The notes under the pieces are model-generated. The model saw nothing but the letters and a program-made list of their open reading frames with translations. It had not been told where the DNA came from and made no database searches. From Apium graveolens (lineage: Eukaryota > Streptophyta > Magnoliopsida > Apiales > Apiaceae): DNA of 64,000 nucleotides. The translations under genes and the position numbers were made by a program. The stretch is taken from the NCBI RefSeq assembly GCF_009905375.1, contig NC_133648.1, forward strand, positions 313,289,666 to 313,353,665, given 5' to 3'. The first letter of the stretch is position 1. Each line of letters starts with the position of its first letter. Shown here piece by piece: positions 1 through 10,904 of this stretch.

Positions 1-253
1 TGCAGACATCTGGTTGATTGGAAGAAGTGATTAAAAGGTTTTTGGTGAAAATAAAGCATAGAAGGTGACAAGGTGTAGCATTTGGTAGGATGAGGATCAA
101 ATATTCCTGATCTCAAATTAAAAAGATAATTATCATAACTGAACACGAGAATACAAATTTCATGTTAAATATTTTATATTTATACTCTTGTTGCTGAAAA
201 TTTTTGACTTCTATCTTGTGGAATAGGTCTGAAGTTATCCTTTTACTATGCAG

Positions 254-588
254 ATTGCTGGGGATTCTGGCCCGGATTTACTTGGAAGCAGCTTAATAAC
301 TATGACACTTTTTATGATAAATACATGAAATGATATGTTTCTCTAGATCATGCTGGACACAGCTCTACAGTTCCACTTACACAACTAAGAAGAGGTTCCC
401 CTCACTCATTCGATAAAGGAAGTTTTCATTTGCTGGTACTGGAGAGCAGGGAGCTAATTAAGGCATTTGACAACCTTCCGGTGATGAAGTATATGCCACT
501 GAACGAGGAAATAATGAGGAACTCCAGAACCAATGCAAGCCTATTTCAGGCAGTTTGGAGGTTGGCTAACATTCCTCATTTCATTTGA
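254..588 (+). pseudogene. Last coding exon of an unidentified host gene, with one in-frame TGA
   Basis: A pyrimidine-rich acceptor ending in TATGCAG (to 253) opens a frame that reads CWGFWPGFTWKQLNNYD, meets TGA at 331-333, continues YVSLDHAGHSSTVPLTQLRR and ...ESRELIKAFDNLPVMKYM, and stops at TGA 586-588. Both halves are in the same frame and have protein-like composition, so I read this as the C-terminal exon of a gene whose body lies left of the window. The TGA could be a real nonsense mutation, or the exon may start later. I do not recognise the family. The upstream 253 bases look like intron. Confidence 0.45.
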
Positions 589-1079
589 GTAGCAATAGCT
601 GCGCATATAGGCCAGCAGAAAATAATATAAAGTTGCCATGAAATACAGATTCTGATGAGAAAAATTAAGTGCAAAATCTTACGTGGAAGCCTGGTTCGTC
701 TGAATCAAACTGAAAGCTTTTGTAAAAATATGGACTCATTGGATATGAAAGATGGATAATATTCTCTGCGGGTGCTCTGGTAAGACTGATATTTCTATAA
801 ATTAACTAGTACAGCTTCAACTGCACTGATAAAGAAGAGAATGGCCAGGTATTAGAATTGCCATGGATGTTTGAATTTACAAAAATATTATCCAATTCTC
901 CTTGTGTCAAATACTCAAATTCTTGATTTCTCTTATATCAAATTGCCATAAATATAGTTTCATTGGTTATATAATTTATATTTCTGAGACTTACATGTAC
1001 AGATGTACTAGTGAACTGGAAATAATTTTGTAGAATTATTTTTTTCCCCTGAGGAACAGCATGGTTGATATAATTCTGT

Positions 1080-2325
1080 ACTGATAATATGGAATATTCC
1101 TGGGCTGGCTTCAAGCCTTTCCAAATAGGTTTGTCAACTACTAGCATGCTTAATGGCCTAATATACTTAGCTGTTGAACACTTAAGTAAAACACAAACTT
1201 AATAATGTCTTAATGATCTCATGATTTTTTGTATTAAATAGAAGTTTATTCAATTCAACATTACATTTTTAAAGCTGAAAGCTACTTTATACTTGTTCTG
1301 TGGTAGACTATAAGATGCGGCTTCACCAGTAATCTTAAAACCAGTGTATCCTAATTCCAATATTACCAGATTGGTCATCGAAACATTAAAAAACAAAAGC
1401 CCCGATTGCTGATGGCTTGATACATGCCTTATTAATTCAAGTTTCAACTCCACTTAAATCAAAGGTATTTGGTGTATGATAACTACCGACCTAGGCAACC
1501 TAGCTAGTTAAAACAATCTCAGGTCTTACCTGTTCTGTTCACCAGCTTCCCTTCTTAATATTTTAGTTCTGGTTATTTTAGAATTTAGCTGTCAACAGCT
1601 TATAGATTCGGGTACAGAATCCATGTCCATGATTGCCTCTAGTCTGCATAGACAACATTATGTTGTACTCTGAATTATACACTAGTATGAGTTATTCAGG
1701 CATCTTTATTCTACCGTCGATACTCTTATGGCGCCAACTGTGGCATTGCTATGGGCCATTTTGGATGAGTCTGCATTGACTTGTAATCTTTATCCATACA
1801 TGACATATGTACAACCATTAGGATTATACTCTTCTTTACTACAGATTAAGATTAGCCCTTTTAAATTTTGTAAAGTATCAATCATCTGTGTTTGCATTGA
1901 GTTTCGAGAGCTTCTGCATCTGAGCTATACATACCTTGAGTTAATACCATTACAAAATGCTGGCCTAATAACTGAGTTCTTCTTAACCCGGAAAAATTTG
2001 ATCGTAAAGTGAAGACTTTTCCGACATCTTATTAAGTTACACCTAAACTCCGCTACAGTTGATATGGACTACTTAACACATAAACTGTACCAAGTTTTAC
2101 TTTAGCATGACAATGCAGTCACTCTCAGGAGAAAGAGAGATAACATTAATAGCGAAGGTCCCTTAAGTCCTGTGAAGGATGATTCTGCATCTGTGCGGCA
2201 CATTTCATGATTTATAGCCAATAAGAGAAACAGAAAGGAGACAGAGTGGGAGTCTCATTCACTCTTTGTAGGCCTCATCTATGTATTAACTTCTGAAAAG
2301 CAACGACTTAAAATAGGAGCATCTA
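1080..2325 (+). repeat. Tandem duplication, unit 1
   Basis: Collinear blocks of this segment recur in 2407-3978. Examples are 1080-1240 with 2407-2600, 1274-1392 with 2690-2790, 1565-1705 with 3091-3235, and 2119-2320 with 3771-3985. The shared text includes AGATTCGGGTACAGAATCC and GATTTATAGCCAATAA. Similarity looks like roughly 75-85 percent by eye with several indels, so the duplication is old. Confidence 0.8.
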
Positions 2326-2406
2326 AAGGGCTCCTCCATTACATTAACCTATAGAAATGCAGAATGATTTTTCTTATCTAAGGGTAACCGCGATTCATAA
2401 CTCTGT

Positions 2407-3978
2407 ACTCACAGTATGGAATCTTCCTGGCCAGGCTTCTATAAGCTCAGTAGTTAAGAGCAAACTAACATTCCAATTAGCTTTGTCAACTGGCATGCTT
2501 AATGGCTCAACATACGTAGTCGTTGAACACTTGGTCAAAATGAAACTAAAACTTAACAATGGCTTAATGATATCATGATTTTTTCTGAATAGAAAGGAAG
2601 TTTATTTAATCCAAGAATGCATTTTAAACCTGTTAGCTCCTGCTCCATTATTGTAACCACGAGATGCTAGTTCTCTTCCAAACTGCCACGTCTAAGTGGC
2701 GGTAGACTATAAAATGTGGTTTCTCCAGTAACCTTAAAACCAGTGTATCCAATTATAACCAGATTAGTCATAACAACATAAATAATATAAGTCTCCAGAT
2801 GCATGCCTTGTTTCAAGTTTCAAGTCTACTTGTTGAATTAAATATGATGGTGTTTGGTGCATGATTGATACTACCCAGGTCTGACCTGTTCTGTTCACCA
2901 ACTTCCCCTCTAATAATCTGCTATTTGTCTGAATATTTGATCGAACTAATTATATATATCATTGATTCATTGTGGTTTAAGTATCAACTGCTTCTTATCT
3001 GTCAGGACACATGTTAAAATTCTGAAAAAATATCTTGATACTGCATTTACAACTGATGATATTGAGTACATTGTTTTATTGTGGTAGTAGTTCTGGTTAT
3101 TTCAGAATTTAGACGTCAACAGCTCATAGATTCGGGTACAGAATCCATGTCGATGATTACCTATAGAATATCGATAACATTAACATTATGTTGTACTCTG
3201 AATTATACACTAGTATGAGTTCTTCAGGCTTCTGTTGTACTTGGGAGTTGGGACCTGCACCTAGCTAACTAACATGCTTTTATTACACACGCATACATGA
3301 TACATGTGATGTGATGATTAAGAAGAGAGTACTTTGTTAGTTGCGACAGCCTTGCCAATACTCTTTATCTGCGCATAACAAACATTAGTATTGAACTCGC
3401 AAGTATTACCAACTGTTTCTACTAAAGTAATAACCAGACTAAGATGCTACTGATACATATAGTAAACTGGTTCACTCCAACTTCATGTAGACTGAGCCCA
3501 GCTGATCTCCTTCAACATCAGCCTCTCTGAATTTTGTAAAAATATCAGTGAACTCTGGTTGCAGAAAGCATCGAGAGCTTCTGCATCTAAGACACACACA
3601 CACACACACACCTTGAGGTACCATATAAGAAATGCTATTCTTGTAAACTGAGTTCAGCTTAACCCGACAAAATTTGATCGTAATTAAGTCACACCTAAAC
3701 TCTGGTACAGTTGATATGGACAACTCAATTCATAACCGTACCAAGTTCTACTATATCATGATAATGCAGTCACTCTCAGGAGAATGGCAGATAACATTAA
3801 TCGCGAAGGTTCATTCTTGCACAAGTCCGGTGAAAAATGATTCTGCATCTGTGCAGCACATTTCATGATTTATAGCCAATAACAAAAACAGAGAGGAGAC
3901 AGAGCAGGAGTCTCATTCACTCTTTGTAGGACACATATTTGTATTAACTTCTGCAATGCGACGACTTACTATAGGAGC
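2407..3978 (+). repeat. Tandem duplication, unit 2
   Basis: Second copy of the 1080-2325 block, in the same order and orientation. It is longer because of insertions around 2930-3090 and 3236-3480, and it carries the (AC)n microsatellite. Neither unit shows a conserved reading frame. It may be duplicated 3' flank of the gene ending at 588 or an unrecognised non-coding element. Confidence 0.8.
3592..3612 (+). repeat. (AC)n microsatellite
   Basis: About ten uninterrupted AC dinucleotides inside duplication unit 2. The matching place in unit 1 (about 1925) has only ATACATACC, so the tract expanded after the duplication. Confidence 0.9.
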
Positions 3979-4577
3979 CTTGCGACAATTATTTTCAGAA
4001 ACGCATTGATGGTTCAATAATTGATGTTCTGATAATCTCTTACAGTAATACACAACTATATCAGCAACAACATTACTGGTTATACACCACAAAACTATTT
4101 GCGACATGTCTGCAAAATAATGCAACTTGTCATAGTATAAATCCATTTTCATACATATTACCCATCTTTCTGCAGTTCTTGTGACTAACATAATAAGAGT
4201 GATTCGTACATTATAATGCAATCAATTTCCAACAAGCCAACAAAGCCAGACTACATACTCTGTAGGATTTCTTATAGTGAGTTGGAGACTCAGACAAGCA
4301 TGTGTTAATGAGTTGGCAATCATGAATTACCAATCATTTTTTTATTTCTATACATAATTCTTTTAATTTTTATGTGCATGCAGACAAAGGTAAAATTCGA
4401 GGAGTCATTGATAGCCTAGTGGCAAAACTCATCCCCTTTCGCCCTTGTCATAGTTTTAAATTTCTTACTCCCTCCCCTTATACTTCAAAAATCATATAAA
4501 CCGCCAAAACAGTCACGGTTTATAAAATTGAGTTTGTAAGAGTTCCTAGTTGAAATTAAGTCGTCATGTACAGAGGT

Positions 4578-7202
4578 TTATAAATCGCCATCAAATTCAC
4601 ATTCGAGATCTTCAAAACTCCAAACCTCGTCCTCATCTTCATCTTCGTTTGGATTTTTCCATCGTTCTTCATCAATTTCTCCTTCCATCAGCAGTACCTC
4701 CAGAACCTGTTAATTTTACGACAGAGCAATACTATTCATAGACTAATATTCACAATAATTAATTAAATCTCTAATAGAATGCAAGTATGTGGTAGGTGGT
4801 ATGTAACATAAGTGGTTAAACAAAAATAGTGAGATAATCAGTAAGGCTTAACTAAGGACAAAAATAATCATATCCTAGTTTCTGTTCTCTAGGGTGAAAA
4901 AGATAGGTTAATATTATACCGACAAACAATTAGGATACGTTAATGATATTGCTTTACTAATACAACTGTGTAATCACAATTAGTCAGGTCAATAATGAAC
5001 TTTTGTCAGTGCTCGAGCATGATATTGTGGTCCTAATTAGGCATCTTAATATAATGTAACTTATAAGTGTATAAGATCATGTTGGGGTCTTCGTATGACA
5101 CCTCAATGTTTAAATGGAAATGGAGGGGTCTCGGGTTTGAGCCATGCCACCATGACAGTTTAAAATTTTAGATGGACTGGTTGATACAATGCGGAAGAAA
5201 AAAATAATAGCAGTATGGTACCTCACTCATGGTAGGGCGCCAAGTGGAAGATTTGCGTATGCATAGAGATGCTGCAAATGCTAGCCTGTTGAGCTGGTTG
5301 ATATTATACTCCCCTTCAAGTCTTGGATCCACCAACTTTTGATTATCCCCTTGGTTCAATATAGGTTTTGCCTGTAAAATTACAAATAACATTAGAAATA
5401 TAGCATATTTAAAAGCAAGCAGCAGGCAGCTATCATACATACAAGAAATGACAATTTTTTTTTTGTGGGGTTTGGATATCTCTATATATTCAATCATTTG
5501 ATACTTCTTACTTAGCGGGCTAAACATTGGAAATGAAAATCACATGGTGCCTAATCTGCGGCTCCTACTTCAATTATGTGAGTTTAAAGTTAAAGAGAGG
5601 CCTTTTAGAAGGTGTCTAGTAAAGTTAATTAAAACCGTAAGGTGTCAGAGTAAGGTTTCAACAAGATCTTATGCTATTCAACAGTTTGTTTCAAAGTAAA
5701 ACCATTTACCCAGCTATGTAAACTTTGATGAGAGCCATCCACCGGTTTCTTGCCTGAGATAATCTCAAGTAAAAGGACACCGAAAGCAAATACATCAGTC
5801 TTCTCATCTACAACCCCGTGCATGAAATATTCTGGTGCTAAATGCCTGAAGTATACAACAAAACCGGTTTAAGTCATATAACATTTTAACAAGGTCAACT
5901 GATTTCTTGCTTATGACAAGAGTTGAAAAACTATATACCCGAAGGTCCCTTCAATGGGAACTATAGAATGGTGAGTCCATTGTGATGGAAGCCATTTTGC
6001 CAATCCAAAATCAGATATCTGTGAAATACAAAGTGCCAAAACTATCATTCTCAAATCCCAAATAATAATCTCATATATGTTAAGTAGACCCTATGAAAAG
6101 AAATGAGTCTTGTTTCGTTTTTCTTGTTGTAATGTTCAATGCATTATACTTAAAGTACTCAGGGAAGAGAACTGAAAATCAGACTTTAGACCTCATCTAG
6201 CACTTGGAGCAGTTTCGACACTGCTGGGCCACTCCTGATTCTCGAGACATAAAATTTAATACTCAGTAAACAAGGTACCTGTGGTTTGAAGTCTGCAGTA
6301 ACCAAAACATTGGAAGTCTTTATGTCTCTATGGATTATTCTTCTGGGACATACTTTGTGCAAGTAATGAAGGCCTAGGGCAGTTTCAACTCCGATTTTGT
6401 ACCTTGATTTCCAGTCCATTATCGGTGAATTCTCATCTATGAATAGTAAAACACAAAATCAGAATCTCAACAAAGACCTGAGAGAACAAAGAGTTTATGA
6501 GTAAAGAAAGTACAAGAAGAACACATACCATGTAGAAGAGAAGCAACAGAACCTCTCGAGGAAAACTGGAAAACAAGATAAAGTCCATTATCAATACAAC
6601 AGCCTAAAAGTGATAACACATTTGGATGATTAACATGGCCAAGTGTTCCAATCTCTGTCAAGAACTCCTTTTCTTTCCTCTCATCATTTGATACTTTTGT
6701 TAGCCTCTTTACAGCTATTTCTTGCCCATTGTCTAATACTCCTCTGTAAACTTCTGCATAGCCTCCTTTTCCAACTAGATTATCTGAAAATCACATTTCA
6801 CACAAACAACATATTTAACATATATAAGCAAGAACAATAGCATAGCTAAAATCAGAAAAGAGAGGAAGTAGTAGGACCTAAGGTGAAGCCATTGGTTGCG
6901 CGAAAGACTTCTTGAAAACTGAAGTTCTTCCAAGTTCGTCTCTGGAAATTACCATCATTGTATTCCTCGTGATCACTGGAAAAATCAAAGCTTTTAGGCT
7001 TAATGGAGAAGAGTTTCCTAAAGCTCGCGGTTCGGCTATATCTTCTTGATTTTGGACTACCATTGCTGCAAAAACCTCCATTGTTTTCTTCTTGATCATT
7101 ACAGATACTTACTTTTGGCATTCCTTCTTCTTCACTATCATCAAAGCTCTGTTGCTTGATAGAAAAAAGCCTCTTGAAGCTTCCCGTGCGAATGTACCTC
7201 AT
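4578..7202 (-). CDS. Receptor-like cytoplasmic kinase, class VI (RBK-like)
   Basis: Seven exons read from splice sites: 7202-6878, 6783-6529, 6436-6279, 6018-5939, 5845-5710, 5371-5222 and 4706-4578 (stop TAA). The sum is 1,233 nt, giving 410 aa with every junction in frame. The start is ATG 7202-7200; an in-frame TAG lies just upstream. There is no signal peptide or membrane span. Residues 1-108 are a basic N-terminal region with a repeated RTxSF(K/R)(K/R)LFSIK motif and [16 protein letters not shown]. The kinase domain has a glycine loop [11 protein letters not shown] (113-123), the lysine in AVKRL (134), HRDIKTSN with catalytic Asp231, DFG 249-251 and APEY near 276-279. The tail is very acidic ([10 protein letters not shown]). 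All catalytic residues are present. RLCK-VI kinases of known plants bind and are activated by ROP GTPases and act in the cytoplasm; I infer that role here from family resemblance only. Confidence 0.93.
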
Positions 7203-7305
7203 AACTATATCTCGCAACTAAGTGCAGAGAGGATTTGATGAAGTACACAAAATGCAACACCCGGGTATCACTACTAACCTTCTCTCTGTGGTAGGTTTGA
7301 AATGT

Positions 7306-7313
7306 CTATATAG
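7306..7313 (-). promoter_or_regulatory. TATA box of the kinase gene
   Basis: On the - strand the sequence CTATATAG lies about 105 bases upstream of the kinase ATG, followed by a CT/GA-rich leader. The spacing suits a start site near 7275 and a short leader. Inference from motif and position. Confidence 0.5.
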
Positions 7314-9121
7314 AGGTGGCAAAATAATTGCGAGTATTTATTATTTGTTGAAATGGCTATACATTAATATATGCAAGAGCTGATTTAGTAAGGGGCACAA
7401 GGGACACGTGTCTCCCCTAAAATTAAAATTTATATTTTTTCATTATTAAAATTTCTGAAAATATATGAAAGTGCCCCCATAAAATTCAAAATCACAAGAG
7501 TATTTTTTTCAAAATTTGTTTAGTATCTCCTTAAAAACATATTTTTGGATCCGCCCTAAATACACGTAGAGTTTTCGTAAAATACGTGTACAGTTTTCAT
7601 GGGGTGGGGTTCATAATTAAATATTACGAGTGGAGTGGTTTAGGGGTCGTCTATTCTAAATAAGGAGTATTCACGAAAACACCTCTCTGCTCATTGAACC
7701 ACAAGTAGAGCTAAGAACTGCTTACATCTTTTTCTAAGTTTCGAATAATAGGTATATGGAAAAATCAAACAGATGAAGCGAGGTTGAGTAGTTTTGTTGG
7801 ATCAGTTGGGATTATAAAACAAGAAGAAGTGGCTCAGTGTTTGTTATACCTGACCTGTTTAAAGGCCATAGCTACTTCAATAGGAGTGTATACTTTTCCA
7901 CTTTGAGTCGAGTAAACGAGATAAAATGAAAAGAAAATAAAGAAAATAACAAGGGTGGCATGTTTCTGCACAATGGAAAAGTAGGGAATATTCCACAGTG
8001 AGTTTGTTCCATCTTCACACCACAAAATCATGCCTTCAAACATGCAGAGTACATTCTCTTCACAAGTACTACAATCTATGCATAGCACCAGTAATTTGAC
8101 TAGTCGGAGAACCTGACCTTTTTTTACGTCGTTTGTCAAAATAAAAATGAATTTTATATTAAAGTGTTCATTATTTTTGTAAAAAATTATCAAGTTATTA
8201 TCCCATTTTCACGGAAAATTATTTTGGCCACAAAAATCAGTATATATATGACTCTGTTAAATTTTAAAAAAAATTAACTAAAAATCAATAAAATCCTAAC
8301 TAGCAAGTGATGTGCGGGTCACAAAAATTACAAAAAACAATTTTATGCTTCTCTGCTATTAATTCGGCAAATAAAACCATCATCAGTTCTTTAAATTGTA
8401 AGCCATTTTTTTGAGGATTTATCATAGTAACTAAACTTGGAGGTTTGGACCTTAGTTTTGACTGTTGGATCTTCTTAATCAAATAATCAGCATCGTTTAC
8501 ATCTAAATTCTAAAATAATATGACACTTTTAGGTTGGAATACTTAAATTTCTAGATTCGAATCCCGTGAATAACAAATATTTATATTATTTATATACTAC
8601 TAAAATTCTCATGCTTCAATCCATTTATATTGTGATTTATAAGCATACTAATAAATTTAATAGTTCAAATCTCTACCGTCTATTTTATTCATAATTCAAG
8701 TTTCGAATCCCCGCAATAATAATTAAAATTTAGAATTTTAATACTATTCTTGAATTAAATAGTTTTTATTTACTCCTTTCATTAGTCATTACCAAGTCCA
8801 GCCATCAGAAACTTCCAAGGTTTTTGGCACAATGATTATGCAAAGTAATAATCTTGTTATTGTGCTGAGCTTACTTTATCAAATTCTATCTCTCCAACAA
8901 TGGGAGCATGTTTTAATAGATATCTGCTGTACCTCGTGTATCAAGCTTTTGTGGCAAAACATGCATTCATTTCATCATATGTCACATTACCAAAATAATG
9001 CACACATTGTACAAAGCAACCCCCTAATTCATGCTTTCAACTTGTCGTAGCCCATCCCGTTTAGGAGTTGCTACTACCTTTTCATATTTCACCTCTGTTA
9101 TTTGGACGTGTTAAAGTCTAC
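7314..9121. other. Gene-free AT-rich interval
   Basis: I see no exon chain. Between about 7380 and 7560 there is a segment with several CCCCTAAAA/GCCCCCATAAAA blocks ending in GGATCCGCCC, which looks like a repeat relic of unknown class. Near 8550 and 8700 are GATTCGAATCCC/TTTCGAATCCCC strings that resemble the B box of tRNA-derived SINEs, but without matching A boxes. Confidence 0.4.
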
Positions 9122-9530
9122 GTGCCCGTTTGGGAAATTTAAAAATATGTAATTTATAATTTAAAATAAATAAGTGACTTACAAGTGTGATAAGTGGATA
9201 ATTACTTAAGTTATATAAGTGTTTGAATAATTTTACTTAAAAGTTATAATTTTTTTTACTTAAATAAAAAAAAAATTGAATACAATTATCTTAATTTGTG
9301 AATTTAAAACTAGGAAAACAATTAAAACATATATTTCAAAATTAAAGTTAATAAAAGAACGAAAAATCAAAATAAGTTAAAAAATACGTTATTACTAACA
9401 TTCAATTTAATTTATCAGCTTATAAGTAATAAATTCAACTTATAAATTAGGGTCCACAAACACTCATCAATAATTACTTACGAACTTATAAGCGAAAAAC
9501 TACTTTTTGATGAGCAGCCAAACAGGTCCT
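9122..9530. mobile_element. MITE-like non-autonomous DNA element
   Basis: The segment starts GTGCCCGTTTGGG and ends GCCAAACAGGTCCT, which are imperfect inverted repeats. Inside, ACTTATAAG-type motifs occur in mirrored order, so it could fold into a long hairpin. It is about 410 bp, AT-rich and has no coding capacity. The termini resemble hAT-type MITEs. I could not identify a clear target-site duplication, so the exact ends are approximate. Confidence 0.55.
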
Positions 9531-10904
9531 AAGTGTCAATGTCAGAGTGCCGAATTTCTAACACTGGTATTTGTCAAATTTCTAATAGTGGAGTCAAAAT
9601 TAATAATTCGAGTAACATAGTACTGGACTACATAGGGAAGATAATTTCTTAAAAACACTATTTTCGTTTTCATATTCTCTAAATAAATAATATTAAACTT
9701 ATCGAGAATCCAAATATTGTCGAAGACAAGTATGCGTAATAATTTCAGAGTAAAAAAGATGGTTAATGTACTATTAAATAGTTTGCGGAGTTGAAAACTT
9801 TAAGGTGAAAAAAGATGGTCCCTTGCCAGTTTCATATCGTGGGAGGGGGAGGTCCTTAATAGTGCAAGATGATACAGGGTGAATGATGTTGACTCTTGAA
9901 GCTTAAAAGCTTGTATGTCTGAAAAGATGTAAAGATGAATAGTGTGATAGAAGTTGATTGCTAACCAAAATACTTGTGTTGGCATTCAATTTTATGTGCA
10001 AGTGTTGCCTAAATTTACTCTCAACCATACTCATCTTGTTTCCATAAATCTTTAACTTTTTCTTACACCCAACTGCAGAGAGAAGAAATAATGCCAAAAT
10101 ATCATCACTTGGAGATAACAAGCTTAAAATATCAACCCTCAGGTCTGCTTGTGCAGAAATATCAAATTCGATCATAAATTCAGAAAATATTGTTTTCGGA
10201 ATAGAAATGTTATTTCTCAAGCAATTTGCACCATTTCAAGTGTAACGGTGTAGAGAAATATTAGTTCAAACTGCTCGGAAAATAACTTATTTGACATCCC
10301 AAACAGAACCCTTTGGAAAAAAAAGTTCGACAAGTTTAATGAGATATGGCTACTATAGCATAGGATACCATGACAGAAAGGGCCGGAGCATATACACATG
10401 ATCGAACAATAAGCATCAAGGCCAATGATATGTCACATTGACATTAAACTGACCCTCCCTCTTCAGGTTTTGAGGCTACATAATGTTTAACAGAATTCTA
10501 GTTACAAATTACTCGATTCTTAAGCGCAAATGAAGTGCATAAACAGAAAGATTAGAAGCCTGCTGTAATTTGTGTGACATTAAGACTTGAGTATACCGCT
10601 TTCATAGAGAGGTGACCTTGAACACCCTCGGGCCATCACTCTGCCTCTAGAGCTGTCTGACTCGGTTTAAAATTCCGATAGCATAACCATTTGTACAAGT
10701 TTATAACCAACCGCTTATAACAACAATTTTATTATATACATAAATGCATTTAAAATATATATCTGAAAAGGACTCAGATAGTTGCTTATCAGAGTCATAC
10801 AGTCACAAAGATTTTAATGCTATCAATTTGAATGTTGATAGCCAAAAAGTTTAATCGATTAAGTTATAAAAGAACTTATTACCAAAGAATCTCTTCTAGA
10901 ACTG
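9531..10904. other. Intergenic DNA and 3' flank of the VIN3-like gene
   Basis: No supported gene is visible. Short open frames near 9800-10400 have no recognisable domain. The right part (about 10500-10904) is probably the 3' untranslated region and terminator of the - strand gene that ends at 10905. Confidence 0.4.

Larger units (their letters stand above)
589..4577. other. Gene-free interval dominated by a tandem duplication
   Basis: No convincing exon is visible on either strand. The interval holds the duplicated block listed separately, an (AC)n tract, and the 3' flank of the kinase gene. The short open frames here lack recognisable domains and are not conserved between the two duplicate units, which argues against coding. 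Confidence 0.6.

Noticed and set aside
4405..4440. tRNA-like A box TAGCCTAGTGGCAAAA
   Set aside because: No B box or cloverleaf downstream, so neither a tRNA gene nor a supported SINE.
7834..8193. 119-codon frame on the - strand upstream of the kinase
   Set aside because: AT-rich, no domain or splice context I could support; hydrophobic stretch is compatible with chance in such DNA.
8540..8720. tRNA-derived SINEs suggested by GATTCGAATCCC-like B boxes
   Set aside because: No A box at the proper distance and no poly-A or target duplication. Could be chance or fragments.
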